A DNA stretch of 7,895 nt, from positions 1 through 7,895 of the forward strand of contig CAMCEP010000125.1 of NCBI GenBank assembly GCA_945873675.1, given 5' to 3'. The notes beneath the pieces were generated by a model that saw nothing but the letters and a program-made list of their open reading frames with translations, did not search any database and had not been told where the DNA came from. Positions 1-6,214 of this stretch are shown here, piece after piece. Both the position numbers and the translations under genes were made by a program. Source of the DNA: Asaia bogorensis (GTDB taxonomy: Bacteria; Pseudomonadota; Alphaproteobacteria; Acetobacterales; Acetobacteraceae). Numbering within the stretch: the first letter of the stretch is position 1; the number at the start of each line of letters is the position of its first letter.

Positions 1-657
1 CGGGCGTTCGTCAATCAGCAGCACCATCAGGAAGACTTCGGGATTATTCGCCGTGATGGATTTGGCGATATTCTGCAGCATCACGGTTTTACCCGTGCGC
101 GGCGGCGCCACAATCAAGGCGCGCTGGCCCATCCCGATCGGCGAAATCAGATCAATGACGCGATGCGTATTGTCCTTGGTCGGCCCCTTGGCGACGCTTT
201 CAACCTCCGGATTTTCCATCTTGAGGCGACGGTTCGGATAAAGCGGCGTCAGGTTATCGAAATTGATCCGGTGGCGCAGGCTTTCCGGATCTTCGAAATT
301 GATCGCATTGACCTTGAGCAGAGAGAAATAACGCTCCCCATCCTTGGGCGCGCGGATCTGGCCTTCCACCGTATCGCCAGTGCGCAAGCCAAAGCGGCGC
401 ACCTGGGCGGGGGAGACATAAATATCATCCGGACCGGGCAGGAAATTCGCCTGCGGGCTGCGCAAATAGCCGAAACCATCAGAAAGGATTTCCAGCGTCC
501 CTTCCCCGAAGATCGCCTGTTCATTATCGGCGAAGGTCTTCAGGATGGCGAACATCATATCCTGCTTGCGCAGTGATGACGCGTTTTCAATCTGTAATTC
601 CTCAGCAAATGCGAGGAGGTCCGCGGGGCTTTTCGCCTTAAGTTCTGAAAGATGCAT
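1..657 (-). CDS. rho: Transcription termination factor Rho (N-terminal 219 residues; C-terminus beyond window)
   Basis: Rho is the hexameric RNA-dependent ATPase/translocase that ends transcription of untranslated RNA in the cytoplasm. The frame is open to the window edge, so the gene is partial. Seen in order: an N-terminal helical domain starting MHLSELKAK (about 1-45); a cold-shock-like RNA-binding OB fold with GFGYLRS (61-67), FLPGPDDIYVS (72-82) and the RRFGLRTGD segment (about 87-95); then the start of the ATPase domain with Walker A PPRTGKT (185-191, Lys190) and the LLIDERP strand at the edge. The linear fit to typical alphaproteobacterial Rho is nearly gap-free, without the long N-terminal insert some lineages carry. 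The ATG at 655-657 is chosen because the protein begins as family members do and AAGG (minus strand, 664-667) lies 6 nt upstream. It sits downstream of hemJ in the same direction, a common alphaproteobacterial order. Identification is secure. Confidence 0.98.
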   Translation of the reverse strand, partial: MHLSELKAKSPADLLAFAEELQIENASSLRKQDMMFAILKTFADNEQAIFGEGTLEILSDGFGYLRSPQANFLPGPDDIYVSPAQVRRFGLRTGDTVEGQIRAPKDGERYFSLLKVNAINFEDPESLRHRINFDNLTPLYPNRRLKMENPEVESVAKGPTKDNTHRVIDLISPIGMGQRALIVAPPRTGKTVMLQNIAKSITANNPEVFLMVLLIDERP

Positions 658-663
658 TTGGTG

Positions 664-667
664 CCTT
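664..667 (-). promoter_or_regulatory. Ribosome binding site of rho
   Basis: AAGG on the minus strand, 6 nt before the rho ATG. It is short but well spaced and supports the chosen start. Confidence 0.5.
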
Positions 668-715
668 GGCGTTCCGTGAGGCTTGAGAAATTGGGACCCG
701 AACCGCGGCGCCACA

Positions 716-728
716 CGCCCAAAGGGCG
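716..728 (-). other. Short GC hairpin in the rho leader
   Basis: Perfect dyad CGCCC-TTT-GGGCG on the minus strand, 5-bp stem with a 3-nt loop, about 60 nt before the rho start. No T-run follows, so it is not an intrinsic terminator for hemJ. It may structure the leader RNA. Role unknown. Confidence 0.35.
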
Positions 729-785
729 GCTTGACCGATGTTGCCGGATGCAAACCGCAGAAGGCGGCGCATCCATGAATGTCCC

Positions 786-850
786 GTTACCGGGTAGGAG
801 GGAGATGCGGCAGCGCCGATCAAGGATCAGCGGGACCGCTAGAGGAAGGA
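786..850 (-). promoter_or_regulatory. Pyrimidine-rich segment of rho leader, possible Rho-binding (rut-like) site
   Basis: Read on the minus strand, this leader has two C/T-rich, G-poor tracts: TCCTTCCTCT (841-850) and a CATCTCCCTCCTACCC run (about 792-807). A small AGCGG/CCGCT dyad (829-840) lies between them. Rho prefers unstructured YC-rich RNA, and in E. coli rho is autoregulated by Rho-dependent attenuation in its own leader. That this region does the same here is inference from composition and position only. Confidence 0.35.
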
Positions 851-855
851 CCTTT

Positions 856-884
856 TATGTATGAAGCCCGCGGCCCCGCGTCAA
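856..884 (-). promoter_or_regulatory. Candidate sigma-70 type promoter of rho
   Basis: On the minus strand TTGACG (879-884) matches the -35 consensus at 5 of 6 bases. It is followed after exactly 17 nt by TACATA (856-861), a weak -10. The -35 begins about 8 nt past the hemJ stop codon. Transcription would start near position 849 and give a leader of about 190 nt before rho. Support is sequence match and location only. Confidence 0.4.
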
Positions 885-892
885 CTCCGAGA

Positions 893-1345
893 TCAAAATG
901 GCTTCACGATCACCATAATGACAATCAGGATCAAAAGCAGCGTCGGCACCTCGTTGGCGATGCGCCAGGACCTTTCACTGCGGGTATTGCGATCTTCGGC
1001 AAAAAGCCGCCGGGCGCGGGCCAAATCCATGTGAAAGGCCGTCATGCCCAAAAGGCCCAAAAGCTTGCCGTGCCACCAGCCGGCGCGCCAATCCACCACG
1101 CCGGGGGTCAGGATCAGCAGCAGGCCAAAGACCCAGGCGCTGATCATGGCCGGGTTCATGATGGCCCGCAGCAGGCGCCGTTCCATTATCTTGAACAGCG
1201 CCACCTGGGCGGAACCCGGCGCCTGTTGCGTGTGATAGACGTAAAGCCGGGGCAGGTAGAAAAGCCCTGCCATCCAGGCAAAAACGCTGATCAGATGCAA
1301 AGCCTTGGTCCAGGCATAAAAGGGGGCCAGAGCCTCAATCACCAT
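893..1345 (-). CDS. hemJ: HemJ, membrane protoporphyrinogen IX oxidase
   Basis: HemJ (UPF0093 family) oxidises protoporphyrinogen IX to protoporphyrin IX, the step before iron insertion in heme synthesis, in bacteria lacking HemG and HemY. The 150-residue product has the usual length and about four hydrophobic membrane spans (roughly 12-32, 62-80, 92-106 and 134-148). Family features visible: the early His in KALHLISVFAWMAGLFYLPR (His17, Arg33), VYH (His38), MERRL (54-58), the WWHGKLLGLL segment (Lys94), and the late RIANEVPTLLL segment (128-138). The ATG follows the upstream ligase stop by 3 nt, with AAAGGA about 8 nt upstream inside the ligase 3' end, so the two are probably translated from one message. 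Rho follows after 235 nt. The heme role is known for the family; co-transcription is inference. Confidence 0.95.
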   Translation of the reverse strand: MVIEALAPFYAWTKALHLISVFAWMAGLFYLPRLYVYHTQQAPGSAQVALFKIMERRLLRAIMNPAMISAWVFGLLLILTPGVVDWRAGWWHGKLLGLLGMTAFHMDLARARRLFAEDRNTRSERSWRIANEVPTLLLILIVIMVIVKPF

Positions 1346-1348
1346 GGG

Positions 1349-2893
1349 TCATTCATCCTTTCCGGCAGAGGCCGGTATCAGGCGTGGATGCGGCCCATCT
1401 TCCAGCCGCCAGCGCTCCAGCACCGCATCCCGCACGCGCGCGCGCACCACCTTTCCCTGCGCATTGCGGGGCAATTCCGGCAGGCTGACCCAAGCGCGGG
1501 GGCGTTTATGACGCGCCAATTGTTCCGCCAAGGGTAGGGCCGCGGCTTCCCAGCCGGAAGCCAAGCCATCCGCGACCGCGATGATGACCTCGCCCCAGTA
1601 ATCGGAAGCCAGGCCCAGCACGCAAATCGCGCGGCCCTGGCCGGCTTCTTCCAGCACCATTTCGATTTCTGCGGGATGAACGCGGTAGCCGCCGCTTTTC
1701 ATCACATCCGAAGCCCGGCCCGCCAGCCGCAGCCGCCCGCGCGCATCAATCGCGCCCAGATCGCCAGTGCGGTGCCAGGCGCCGGCAGGGCGCGGCACAA
1801 AGCCATCCGCGCCGATCATGCCAATATTCATATGCCGGGCGCGCAGCCAGATATCGCCGGAATCGCCGTGGGGCAGGGGCGCGCCGGCTTCATCCCGGAT
1901 GGCGATTTCCACCCCGGTCGCGGGCCAGCCGAGATTGGCGCCCAGGCCGTCCTCGGCTTCTTCCATCGCTGCCGCCACATCCGGGCCTTCCAGCACGGTG
2001 ATGGGGTTGAAACATTCACTCATGCCATAGGTCACGCGCACCACCGGGCCGAATTGCGCCGCCGCACGTGCGTAAAGATCGCGCGTGAGCGTCTGCGTGC
2101 CGCAAAAAATCACCTTCAGCCCCGGCACGGCCTGGCCAGGGAAAAGCGCCAAAAGCTTGGCCAGCACGGTGGGCGGGGCGAAAATCGCCGATAGCCTTGG
2201 CGCGGCCAGAACCGGCGCGATGCGCTCCGCCCGCACACCATCCTGCAATACCACCTCTCCGCCATGATCGAGCCAGGCATAGGTGATCAGCGCCGCGCCA
2301 TGGGTGAAGGGCGTCATCAGCAGCACACGCTCACCGGGTTCCGGCGTGAAGGGCAGCACGGCGCGTTGCAGGATATTGGCGAGGTACCGCCCGCCATGGC
2401 TGTGCAAGATCGCCTTTGGCTTGCCCGTGGTGCCAGAGGTGAAAATGATCCGCCCCCAGGCATCGGATGGCACGGGGGGCAGCGGTGCCCCGCTGTCATC
2501 CTGGGTGATGTCTTCCAGCGCGAGCGGTTCAAACCCAAGCCCCGCAAGCCGCGCGCAAGATGCTTGCGGTGCCACGATGCGCTTGAAGCCCGTAAGCTGC
2601 GCAAACCAGCCAAGCTCTGCATCGGTCGAGCCCGTATTGCAGGGGGTTTCCGCCACACCGGCCATGGTCAGGCCATAGCTGACCCAGGGCGCATCGCAGC
2701 CATTGGGGACAAAGGTGGCGACCGGCTGGCCGGGCTTGAAACCCTCCGCGATCAGCCGCCGCGCCAGACCATGGGCGCGGGCGGAAAGTGCCGCATAGGT
2801 GATGCTGGCGTCACCATCCGTGATCGCGATGCGGGGCCCGAAGCGCCGCGCCAGAGTCAGAAGGTCCGAAGACCAGGGAATACCATCCTGCAT
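1349..2893 (-). CDS. Class I adenylate-forming enzyme, probable acyl-CoA ligase
   Basis: Activates a carboxylic acid with ATP to an acyl-adenylate and, in most relatives, transfers the acyl group to CoA. At 514 residues it has normal length. ANL-superfamily motifs are all present: A3 FTSGTTGKPK (151-160), A5 VTYGMSE (287-293), A7 WHRTGDLG (373-380), the A8 hinge GRASDVMKSGGYRVHPAEIE (392-411), and A10 LPRNAQGK with catalytic Lys481. The enzyme therefore looks active. The substrate cannot be read from sequence; a medium/long-chain or aromatic acid are both possible. The ATG at 2891-2893 lacks a convincing ribosome binding site (only AGGCGAG about 10 nt upstream). The stop TGA is 3 nt before hemJ, implying an operon. 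It is divergent from the epoxide hydrolase gene, with 96 nt between starts. A role linked to heme synthesis is not known for this family. Confidence 0.9.
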   Translation of the reverse strand: MQDGIPWSSDLLTLARRFGPRIAITDGDASITYAALSARAHGLARRLIAEGFKPGQPVATFVPNGCDAPWVSYGLTMAGVAETPCNTGSTDAELGWFAQLTGFKRIVAPQASCARLAGLGFEPLALEDITQDDSGAPLPPVPSDAWGRIIFTSGTTGKPKAILHSHGGRYLANILQRAVLPFTPEPGERVLLMTPFTHGAALITYAWLDHGGEVVLQDGVRAERIAPVLAAPRLSAIFAPPTVLAKLLALFPGQAVPGLKVIFCGTQTLTRDLYARAAAQFGPVVRVTYGMSECFNPITVLEGPDVAAAMEEAEDGLGANLGWPATGVEIAIRDEAGAPLPHGDSGDIWLRARHMNIGMIGADGFVPRPAGAWHRTGDLGAIDARGRLRLAGRASDVMKSGGYRVHPAEIEMVLEEAGQGRAICVLGLASDYWGEVIIAVADGLASGWEAAALPLAEQLARHKRPRAWVSLPELPRNAQGKVVRARVRDAVLERWRLEDGPHPRLIPASAGKDE

Positions 2894-2989
2894 GCGGGCA
2901 AAGTCTCGCCTGCCGGGGCGCGCGTCAATGCAGGGCTTGATTGCTGGGCGCGCTTCGGGCGGGATGGGGCAAAGGAAGGAAACACCGCC
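2894..2989. promoter_or_regulatory. Divergent intergenic region between ligase and hydrolase
   Basis: This 96-nt spacer must hold start signals for both directions unless the genes are read from farther away. On the minus strand TTGACG (2923-2928) resembles a -35 box, but the hexamer 17 nt on (GACTTT, 2900-2905) is a poor -10. On the plus strand I see no convincing promoter, only the strong purine-rich ribosome binding site near the end. Confidence 0.3.
2971..2980 (+). promoter_or_regulatory. Ribosome binding site of the epoxide hydrolase gene
   Basis: AAAGGAAGGA, 9 nt before the ATG at 2990. It decides the start: the reading frame is open far upstream, antisense to the ligase gene, but only this ATG has such a signal and gives a normal N-terminus. 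Confidence 0.75.
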
Positions 2990-4132
2990 ATGGAATCGCT
3001 CAGCTCACCAACCCTGCCGCAAGGCATCCGCTCTCGCTTTCTGGAAGGCATCAATGGGTTGCGCGTCCATATGCTGGAAGCCGGGCATGAAACGCCGGGC
3101 CGGCCCTGCCTGTTGCTGCTGCATGGCTTTCCCGAACTCGCCTATTCCTGGCGGCATGTGATGCTGCCTCTTGCCGCCATGGGCTATCACGTGGTGGCGC
3201 CGGATCAGCGCGGCTATGGCCGCACTACGGGGTGCGATACGGATTATGACGCGCCCCTCGCGCCATTCCGCCTGACCAATCTGGTGCGTGACGCGCTGGG
3301 CGTGGTGGCGGCGCTGGGCTACCGGGAAGTGGCGGCGGTGATTGGGCATGATTTCGGATCGCCGGTAGCTGCCTGGTGCGCATTGACGCGCCCCGACGTG
3401 TTCCGTCGCGTGGCGTTAATGAGCGCACCTTTCGCCGGCGGGCCGGATTGGCCAAAGCCCGGTCAGCAATCCAGCGGTTCTTCCGCCATGCCGGGGCTGG
3501 ATGAGGCTTTGGCCGCCTTGCCGCGCCCGCGCAAACACTACCACGCCTATTACGCTACGCGCCCGGCCAACGCGGATATGATGAGCGCGGCGCAGGGGCT
3601 GCACGCTTTCATGCGCGCCTATTACCACCATAAAAGCGCTGATTGGGCGGCGAATAAGCCGCATAAGCTGCGTGATTGGTCGGCTGGTGAAATGGCGAAA
3701 CTGCCCACTTACTACGTAATGGACCGCGCCGAGACGATGCCGGAGACCGTCGCGCATGAAATGCCAAATGCTGCCGAGGTTGCGGGTTGCGCCTGGATGA
3801 CGGAAGCGGAAATGGCGGTTTATGCCGAAGAATATGGCCGCACCGGTTTTCAGGGCGGACTTAATTGGTACCGCACCCGCTTCGCGCTGGAAGTGAATGC
3901 GGATTTGGCGCTATTTGCCGGGCGCAGCATTGATGTGCCTTCGGTCTTTATCGCCGGCGCGGCGGATTGGGGCGTGTTCCAGGCGCCCGGCGCGTTTGAA
4001 CGTATGCAGGGCATTGCCTGCACGCGCATGGCGGCGGCGCATCTGGTACCGGGTGCCGGGCATTGGGTGCAACAGGAACAACCCGCGCGCACGGTGGAAT
4101 TGCTCAAGGAATTGCTGGCGCGCGAAGCGTGA
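2990..4132 (+). CDS. Alpha/beta hydrolase, epoxide hydrolase family
   Basis: Soluble alpha/beta-hydrolase of 380 residues whose features match epoxide hydrolases, which open epoxides to diols through an Asp-ester intermediate. Seen: oxyanion motif HGFPE (45-49), PDQRGYGRT (71-79), nucleophile motif GHDFGS (119-124, Asp121), cap-domain tyrosines in HYHAYYAT (183-190), the lid motif GGLNWYR (289-295, Tyr294), the probable acid Asp326 in GAADWGVF, and the catalytic His358 in GAGHWVQQEQP. Asp as nucleophile plus the NWYR lid favours epoxide hydrolase over esterase. Haloalkane dehalogenases also use Asp, but that lid Tyr favours epoxides. No signal peptide is visible, so it is cytoplasmic. The methyltransferase gene follows 40 nt downstream on the same strand and may share its transcript. 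The natural substrate is unknown. Confidence 0.9.
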   Translation: MESLSSPTLPQGIRSRFLEGINGLRVHMLEAGHETPGRPCLLLLHGFPELAYSWRHVMLPLAAMGYHVVAPDQRGYGRTTGCDTDYDAPLAPFRLTNLVRDALGVVAALGYREVAAVIGHDFGSPVAAWCALTRPDVFRRVALMSAPFAGGPDWPKPGQQSSGSSAMPGLDEALAALPRPRKHYHAYYATRPANADMMSAAQGLHAFMRAYYHHKSADWAANKPHKLRDWSAGEMAKLPTYYVMDRAETMPETVAHEMPNAAEVAGCAWMTEAEMAVYAEEYGRTGFQGGLNWYRTRFALEVNADLALFAGRSIDVPSVFIAGAADWGVFQAPGAFERMQGIACTRMAAAHLVPGAGHWVQQEQPARTVELLKELLAREA

Positions 4133-4172
4133 ACGGGCTTTCGGCTTTCCCTGGGCTTGGTAGATAGGCGCC

Positions 4173-5417
4173 ATGAAAGACGCCGCCGATGCCGCGCTTG
4201 CCGCGCAATATGATGCCTATCCCTATCCGCAGCGGGACCCGCGGGATGAGGCCAAGCGCCTGATCATCGGCAGCCCGAGCCATTTGCGCGAAGTGGATCA
4301 TTGGATTTTCGGCGCCCACCGGCCGGCTAGCGAGCCCTTGCGCGCACTTGTCGCCGGTGGTGGCAGCGGCGATGCAACCGTGATGCTTGCGCAGCAAATG
4401 ACAAATGCCGGGCGTGCGGGGGATGTGACCTGGCTTGACCGTTCAGCCGCCGCGCGGCGCGTGGCGGAAGCGCGGGTTGCGGCGCGCAAGCTCGGCAATG
4501 TGCTTTTCCAGGAAGGGTCTTTGCTGGACCTGCCGGGCAGCGGGCTTGGGCCGTTCGATTACATTGATTGCTGCGGTGTGCTGCATCATTTGCCAGATCC
4601 GCTGGCGGGGCTGAAGGCATTGGTTTCAGTGCTGGCGCCGGGGGGCGGCTTGGGCCTCATGGTCTATGCGCCGCATGGGCGCACAGGCGTTTATATGGCG
4701 CAGGATGCGCTGCGCTTGCTGGCACCACCCGATGAAGCGCCGGCGGCGCGGGTGGAGGTGGCGAAGCGCCTTTGGCGGCAAATGCCGGAAACGGCCTGGC
4801 TGCGCCGCAATCCCTGGATCACGGATCATGAAAAGGGCGGCGATGCCGGGCTTTATGATTTGCTGCTCAATCCGCGCGATGTTGCCTTCACCGTGCCAGC
4901 CTTCAATACGCTGATCCAGGCAGCGGGTTTGCGCATTGTGTGCCTGGTGGAACCGCTGCGTTACGATCCGCTTTCCTATCTGTCTGATCCCAAGCTGCGC
5001 CCGCGGATCGAGGCGATGAATGTGGTGCAGCGCGCCGCCCTGGCCGAGGCAATCACCGGCAATATGGGCGTGCATATCGCTTATTGCGTGCGCGCCGATG
5101 CGCCCGTGATCAGCGCGCCTTGGGATGATCCCGCTGCCATTCCGTGCCTGCGCGAATTGGATGGTGCCAAGCTCGCCGCCGGCCTGCCACGCGATGGCGT
5201 GCTGCGCGTGAGCTTTGATGGCCTGACCGTGCCGGTGCCCTTGCCGCGTTTGGCAAGTGCAATCCTGTCCCGCATTGATGGCAAGCGCAGCATTGGCGAG
5301 ATTGGCGATGATCTGGCGCAGAATGGCACAGCGCGGGAAGTTTTCGCGCGCGAATTCCAAGCGCTGGTAGCCGCGATGGAAAAGACCAATCGTTTGCTGA
5401 TCAGCGCACCTGTTTAG
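4173..5417 (+). CDS. Class I SAM-dependent methyltransferase with C-terminal winged-helix-like domain
   Basis: Two-part protein of 414 residues. The N-terminus carries a QYDAYPYPQRDPRDE segment (12-26). A Rossmann methyltransferase core follows: SAM-binding motif I LVAGGGSGDAT (59-69), the acidic end of strand 2 in TWLDRS (Asp89), EGSLLDLP (114-121), and the motif IV-like DCCGVLHHLPDP (132-143). Residues from about 310 form a separate domain. Its last 60 residues, with AILSRIDGKRSIGEIGDDLA (363-382), resemble the small PqqD-type winged helix (ILxxxDGxRSvxEI pattern). The methyl acceptor is unknown. The ATG at 4173 is preceded by only a weak purine signal (GATAGG, 4163-4168). It lies 40 nt after the epoxide hydrolase stop and probably shares its transcript. 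The methyltransferase call is firm; the C-terminal domain is a pattern match. Confidence 0.9.
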   Translation: MKDAADAALAAQYDAYPYPQRDPRDEAKRLIIGSPSHLREVDHWIFGAHRPASEPLRALVAGGGSGDATVMLAQQMTNAGRAGDVTWLDRSAAARRVAEARVAARKLGNVLFQEGSLLDLPGSGLGPFDYIDCCGVLHHLPDPLAGLKALVSVLAPGGGLGLMVYAPHGRTGVYMAQDALRLLAPPDEAPAARVEVAKRLWRQMPETAWLRRNPWITDHEKGGDAGLYDLLLNPRDVAFTVPAFNTLIQAAGLRIVCLVEPLRYDPLSYLSDPKLRPRIEAMNVVQRAALAEAITGNMGVHIAYCVRADAPVISAPWDDPAAIPCLRELDGAKLAAGLPRDGVLRVSFDGLTVPVPLPRLASAILSRIDGKRSIGEIGDDLAQNGTAREVFAREFQALVAAMEKTNRLLISAPV

Positions 5418-5459
5418 TGCGCGCCCCCTTCACCTTCGTTCACCGGATAGGCACTAAAC
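5412..5459. repeat. 9-bp inverted repeat spanning the methyltransferase stop codon
   Basis: GTTTAGTGC (5412-5420) pairs perfectly with GCACTAAAC (5451-5459), separated by 30 nt. The left arm contains the TAG stop codon. The right arm shares bases with a second dyad, GATAGG/CCTATC (5446-5451 and 5459-5464, 7-nt loop), so the two folds exclude each other. No T-run follows, so neither is a classical terminator on the plus strand. Possibly a 3'-end stabiliser or Rho-pausing structure. Confidence 0.5.
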
Positions 5460-5491
5460 CTATCGTTAGTTGCATCGCCTTGTTTGATTCG

Positions 5492-5514
5492 TTTTTCACT
5501 TCAGCCATGAAAAA
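5492..5514. repeat. AT-rich inverted repeat in the convergent gap
   Basis: TTTTTCA (5492-5498) and TGAAAAA (5508-5514), 7-bp stem with a 9-nt loop. Its right arm supplies the T-run of the adjoining minus-strand terminator. Its own stability as RNA would be low. Confidence 0.4.
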
Positions 5515-5545
5515 GTGCTGCGCTTCAGGATATTCCATGAAGCGC
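5510..5545 (-). terminator. Likely intrinsic terminator of the cytochrome b561 gene
   Basis: On the minus strand an 8-bp stem GCGCTTCA/TGAAGCGC (5520-5527 with 5538-5545) can be lengthened by GGA/TCC after one bulged base. It is followed, after AGCAC, by TTTTT (5510-5514). The structure starts 22 nt past the cytochrome stop codon. The stem is followed by a T-tract on the minus strand only, so it should act mainly on that transcript. Confidence 0.6.
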
Positions 5546-5567
5546 GCCCAGATTTAGGTTGAAAGCT

Positions 5568-6146
5568 TTATATCATCCGCATCAAGGTTCCATCGCGCCG
5601 TATCGCGTGATGAAACAGCGCCCCGGCGATATGCAGCGCAATCAGCACCACCAGCAGCCAGCCGCCGATGCTGTGCAACAGGGATAGGATTTTTGCCAAG
5701 CCTTCCCAAGCTTCCATGAATTTCGGGAATTCGATGAAGCCAAGGTAGGCGGTTGCGCCCCGCATCGGAAAACCCCAGGCATTGGTTGCCATGAAGCCAA
5801 GCAAAGGCTGCAAGATCAGCAGCGCATAAAGCGAATGATGCACTGCGGCAGACGCAGCACGAAACAGCTTCGGCATGTCATTGGGCAGGCTGGGTGGTGG
5901 GCTCAGCCAGCGCCAGGCCAGCCGGGCCAGCGCCACAAACAGGATGGTCAGCCCCACGCTTTCATGCAGCGCGTAAAACCCCATCTTGCTTGCATCCTTC
6001 ACATGCTGGATGACAAATCCAAGCGGCAGCGCCATCAGCATCAGGCCTAGAGTCACCCAATGAAACAGCTTTGCGATCGCACCATATTGCCCCGCTGGAT
6101 GCGCTGCATCCACGCCCTTAGGCGCCGGGCCAGCCATGCCATCCAT
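5568..6146 (-). CDS. Cytochrome b561, integral membrane electron carrier
   Basis: Prokaryotic cytochrome b561 (CybB-like) of 192 residues, a four-helix inner-membrane b-type cytochrome passing electrons between quinol and other partners. E. coli CybB has been described as a superoxide:quinone oxidoreductase; whether this one does the same is unknown. Four hydrophobic spans (about 27-48, 58-78, 101-122, 155-176). Candidate heme ligands sit where expected: His29 in LFHWVTLG, His61 in LHESVG, His158 in LLHSIGGW and His172 in LHIAGALFHH. VHHSLYALL (102-110) is also typical. The ATG at 6144-6146 is chosen because AGGGAG lies just upstream; the frame is open to 6374, but that extension is Arg/Pro-rich and overlaps the divergent gene. 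It is transcribed alone and ends at a probable terminator. Confidence 0.92.
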   Translation of the reverse strand: MDGMAGPAPKGVDAAHPAGQYGAIAKLFHWVTLGLMLMALPLGFVIQHVKDASKMGFYALHESVGLTILFVALARLAWRWLSPPPSLPNDMPKLFRAASAAVHHSLYALLILQPLLGFMATNAWGFPMRGATAYLGFIEFPKFMEAWEGLAKILSLLHSIGGWLLVVLIALHIAGALFHHAIRRDGTLMRMI

Positions 6147-6214
6147 CACACTCTCCCTTTGTCTTGCGTCGAACATGACATGAAGGGCGCCCGCCGCGCG
6201 AGGGGTTTCGCGCC
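6147..6214. promoter_or_regulatory. Divergent spacer between cytochrome b561 and the RNase H-like gene
   Basis: 68 nt serving both starts. It holds the minus-strand ribosome binding site AGGGAG near 6154-6159, a CATGACATG near-palindrome (6174-6182), and the hairpin before the TTG start. No clear -35/-10 pair is visible for either gene, so promoter positions are unassigned. Confidence 0.35.
6196..6213 (+). promoter_or_regulatory. Hairpin presenting the ribosome binding site of the TTG-start gene
   Basis: GCGCGA (6196-6201) and TCGCGC (6208-6213) form a perfect 6-bp GC-rich stem with loop GGGGTT. The only Shine-Dalgarno-like run, GAGGGG (6200-6205), is partly in the stem and mostly in the loop, 9 nt before the TTG at 6215. 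The fold could tune translation. Confidence 0.4.

Noticed and set aside
555..776. Possible leader peptide (rhoL-like) upstream of rho on the minus strand
   Set aside because: The 73-codon frame runs into rho in a different frame, has no ribosome binding site that I can see and no recognisable sequence.
779..1537. 252-codon open frame on the plus strand antisense to hemJ and the ligase end
   Set aside because: Its product is rich in Gln, His, Arg and Gly with no family motif, while the opposite strand encodes a clear HemJ. It is an antisense shadow of GC-rich coding DNA.
2264..2989. Upstream extension of the epoxide hydrolase frame by 242 codons
   Set aside because: The extension is antisense to the ligase gene, has no domain-like sequence, and the ATG at 2990 has a strong ribosome binding site and a normal family N-terminus.
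4626..5360. 244-codon open frame on the minus strand within the methyltransferase gene
   Set aside because: Low-complexity His/Arg/Gln-rich translation with no recognisable motif; the plus strand has SAM-binding motifs in frame.
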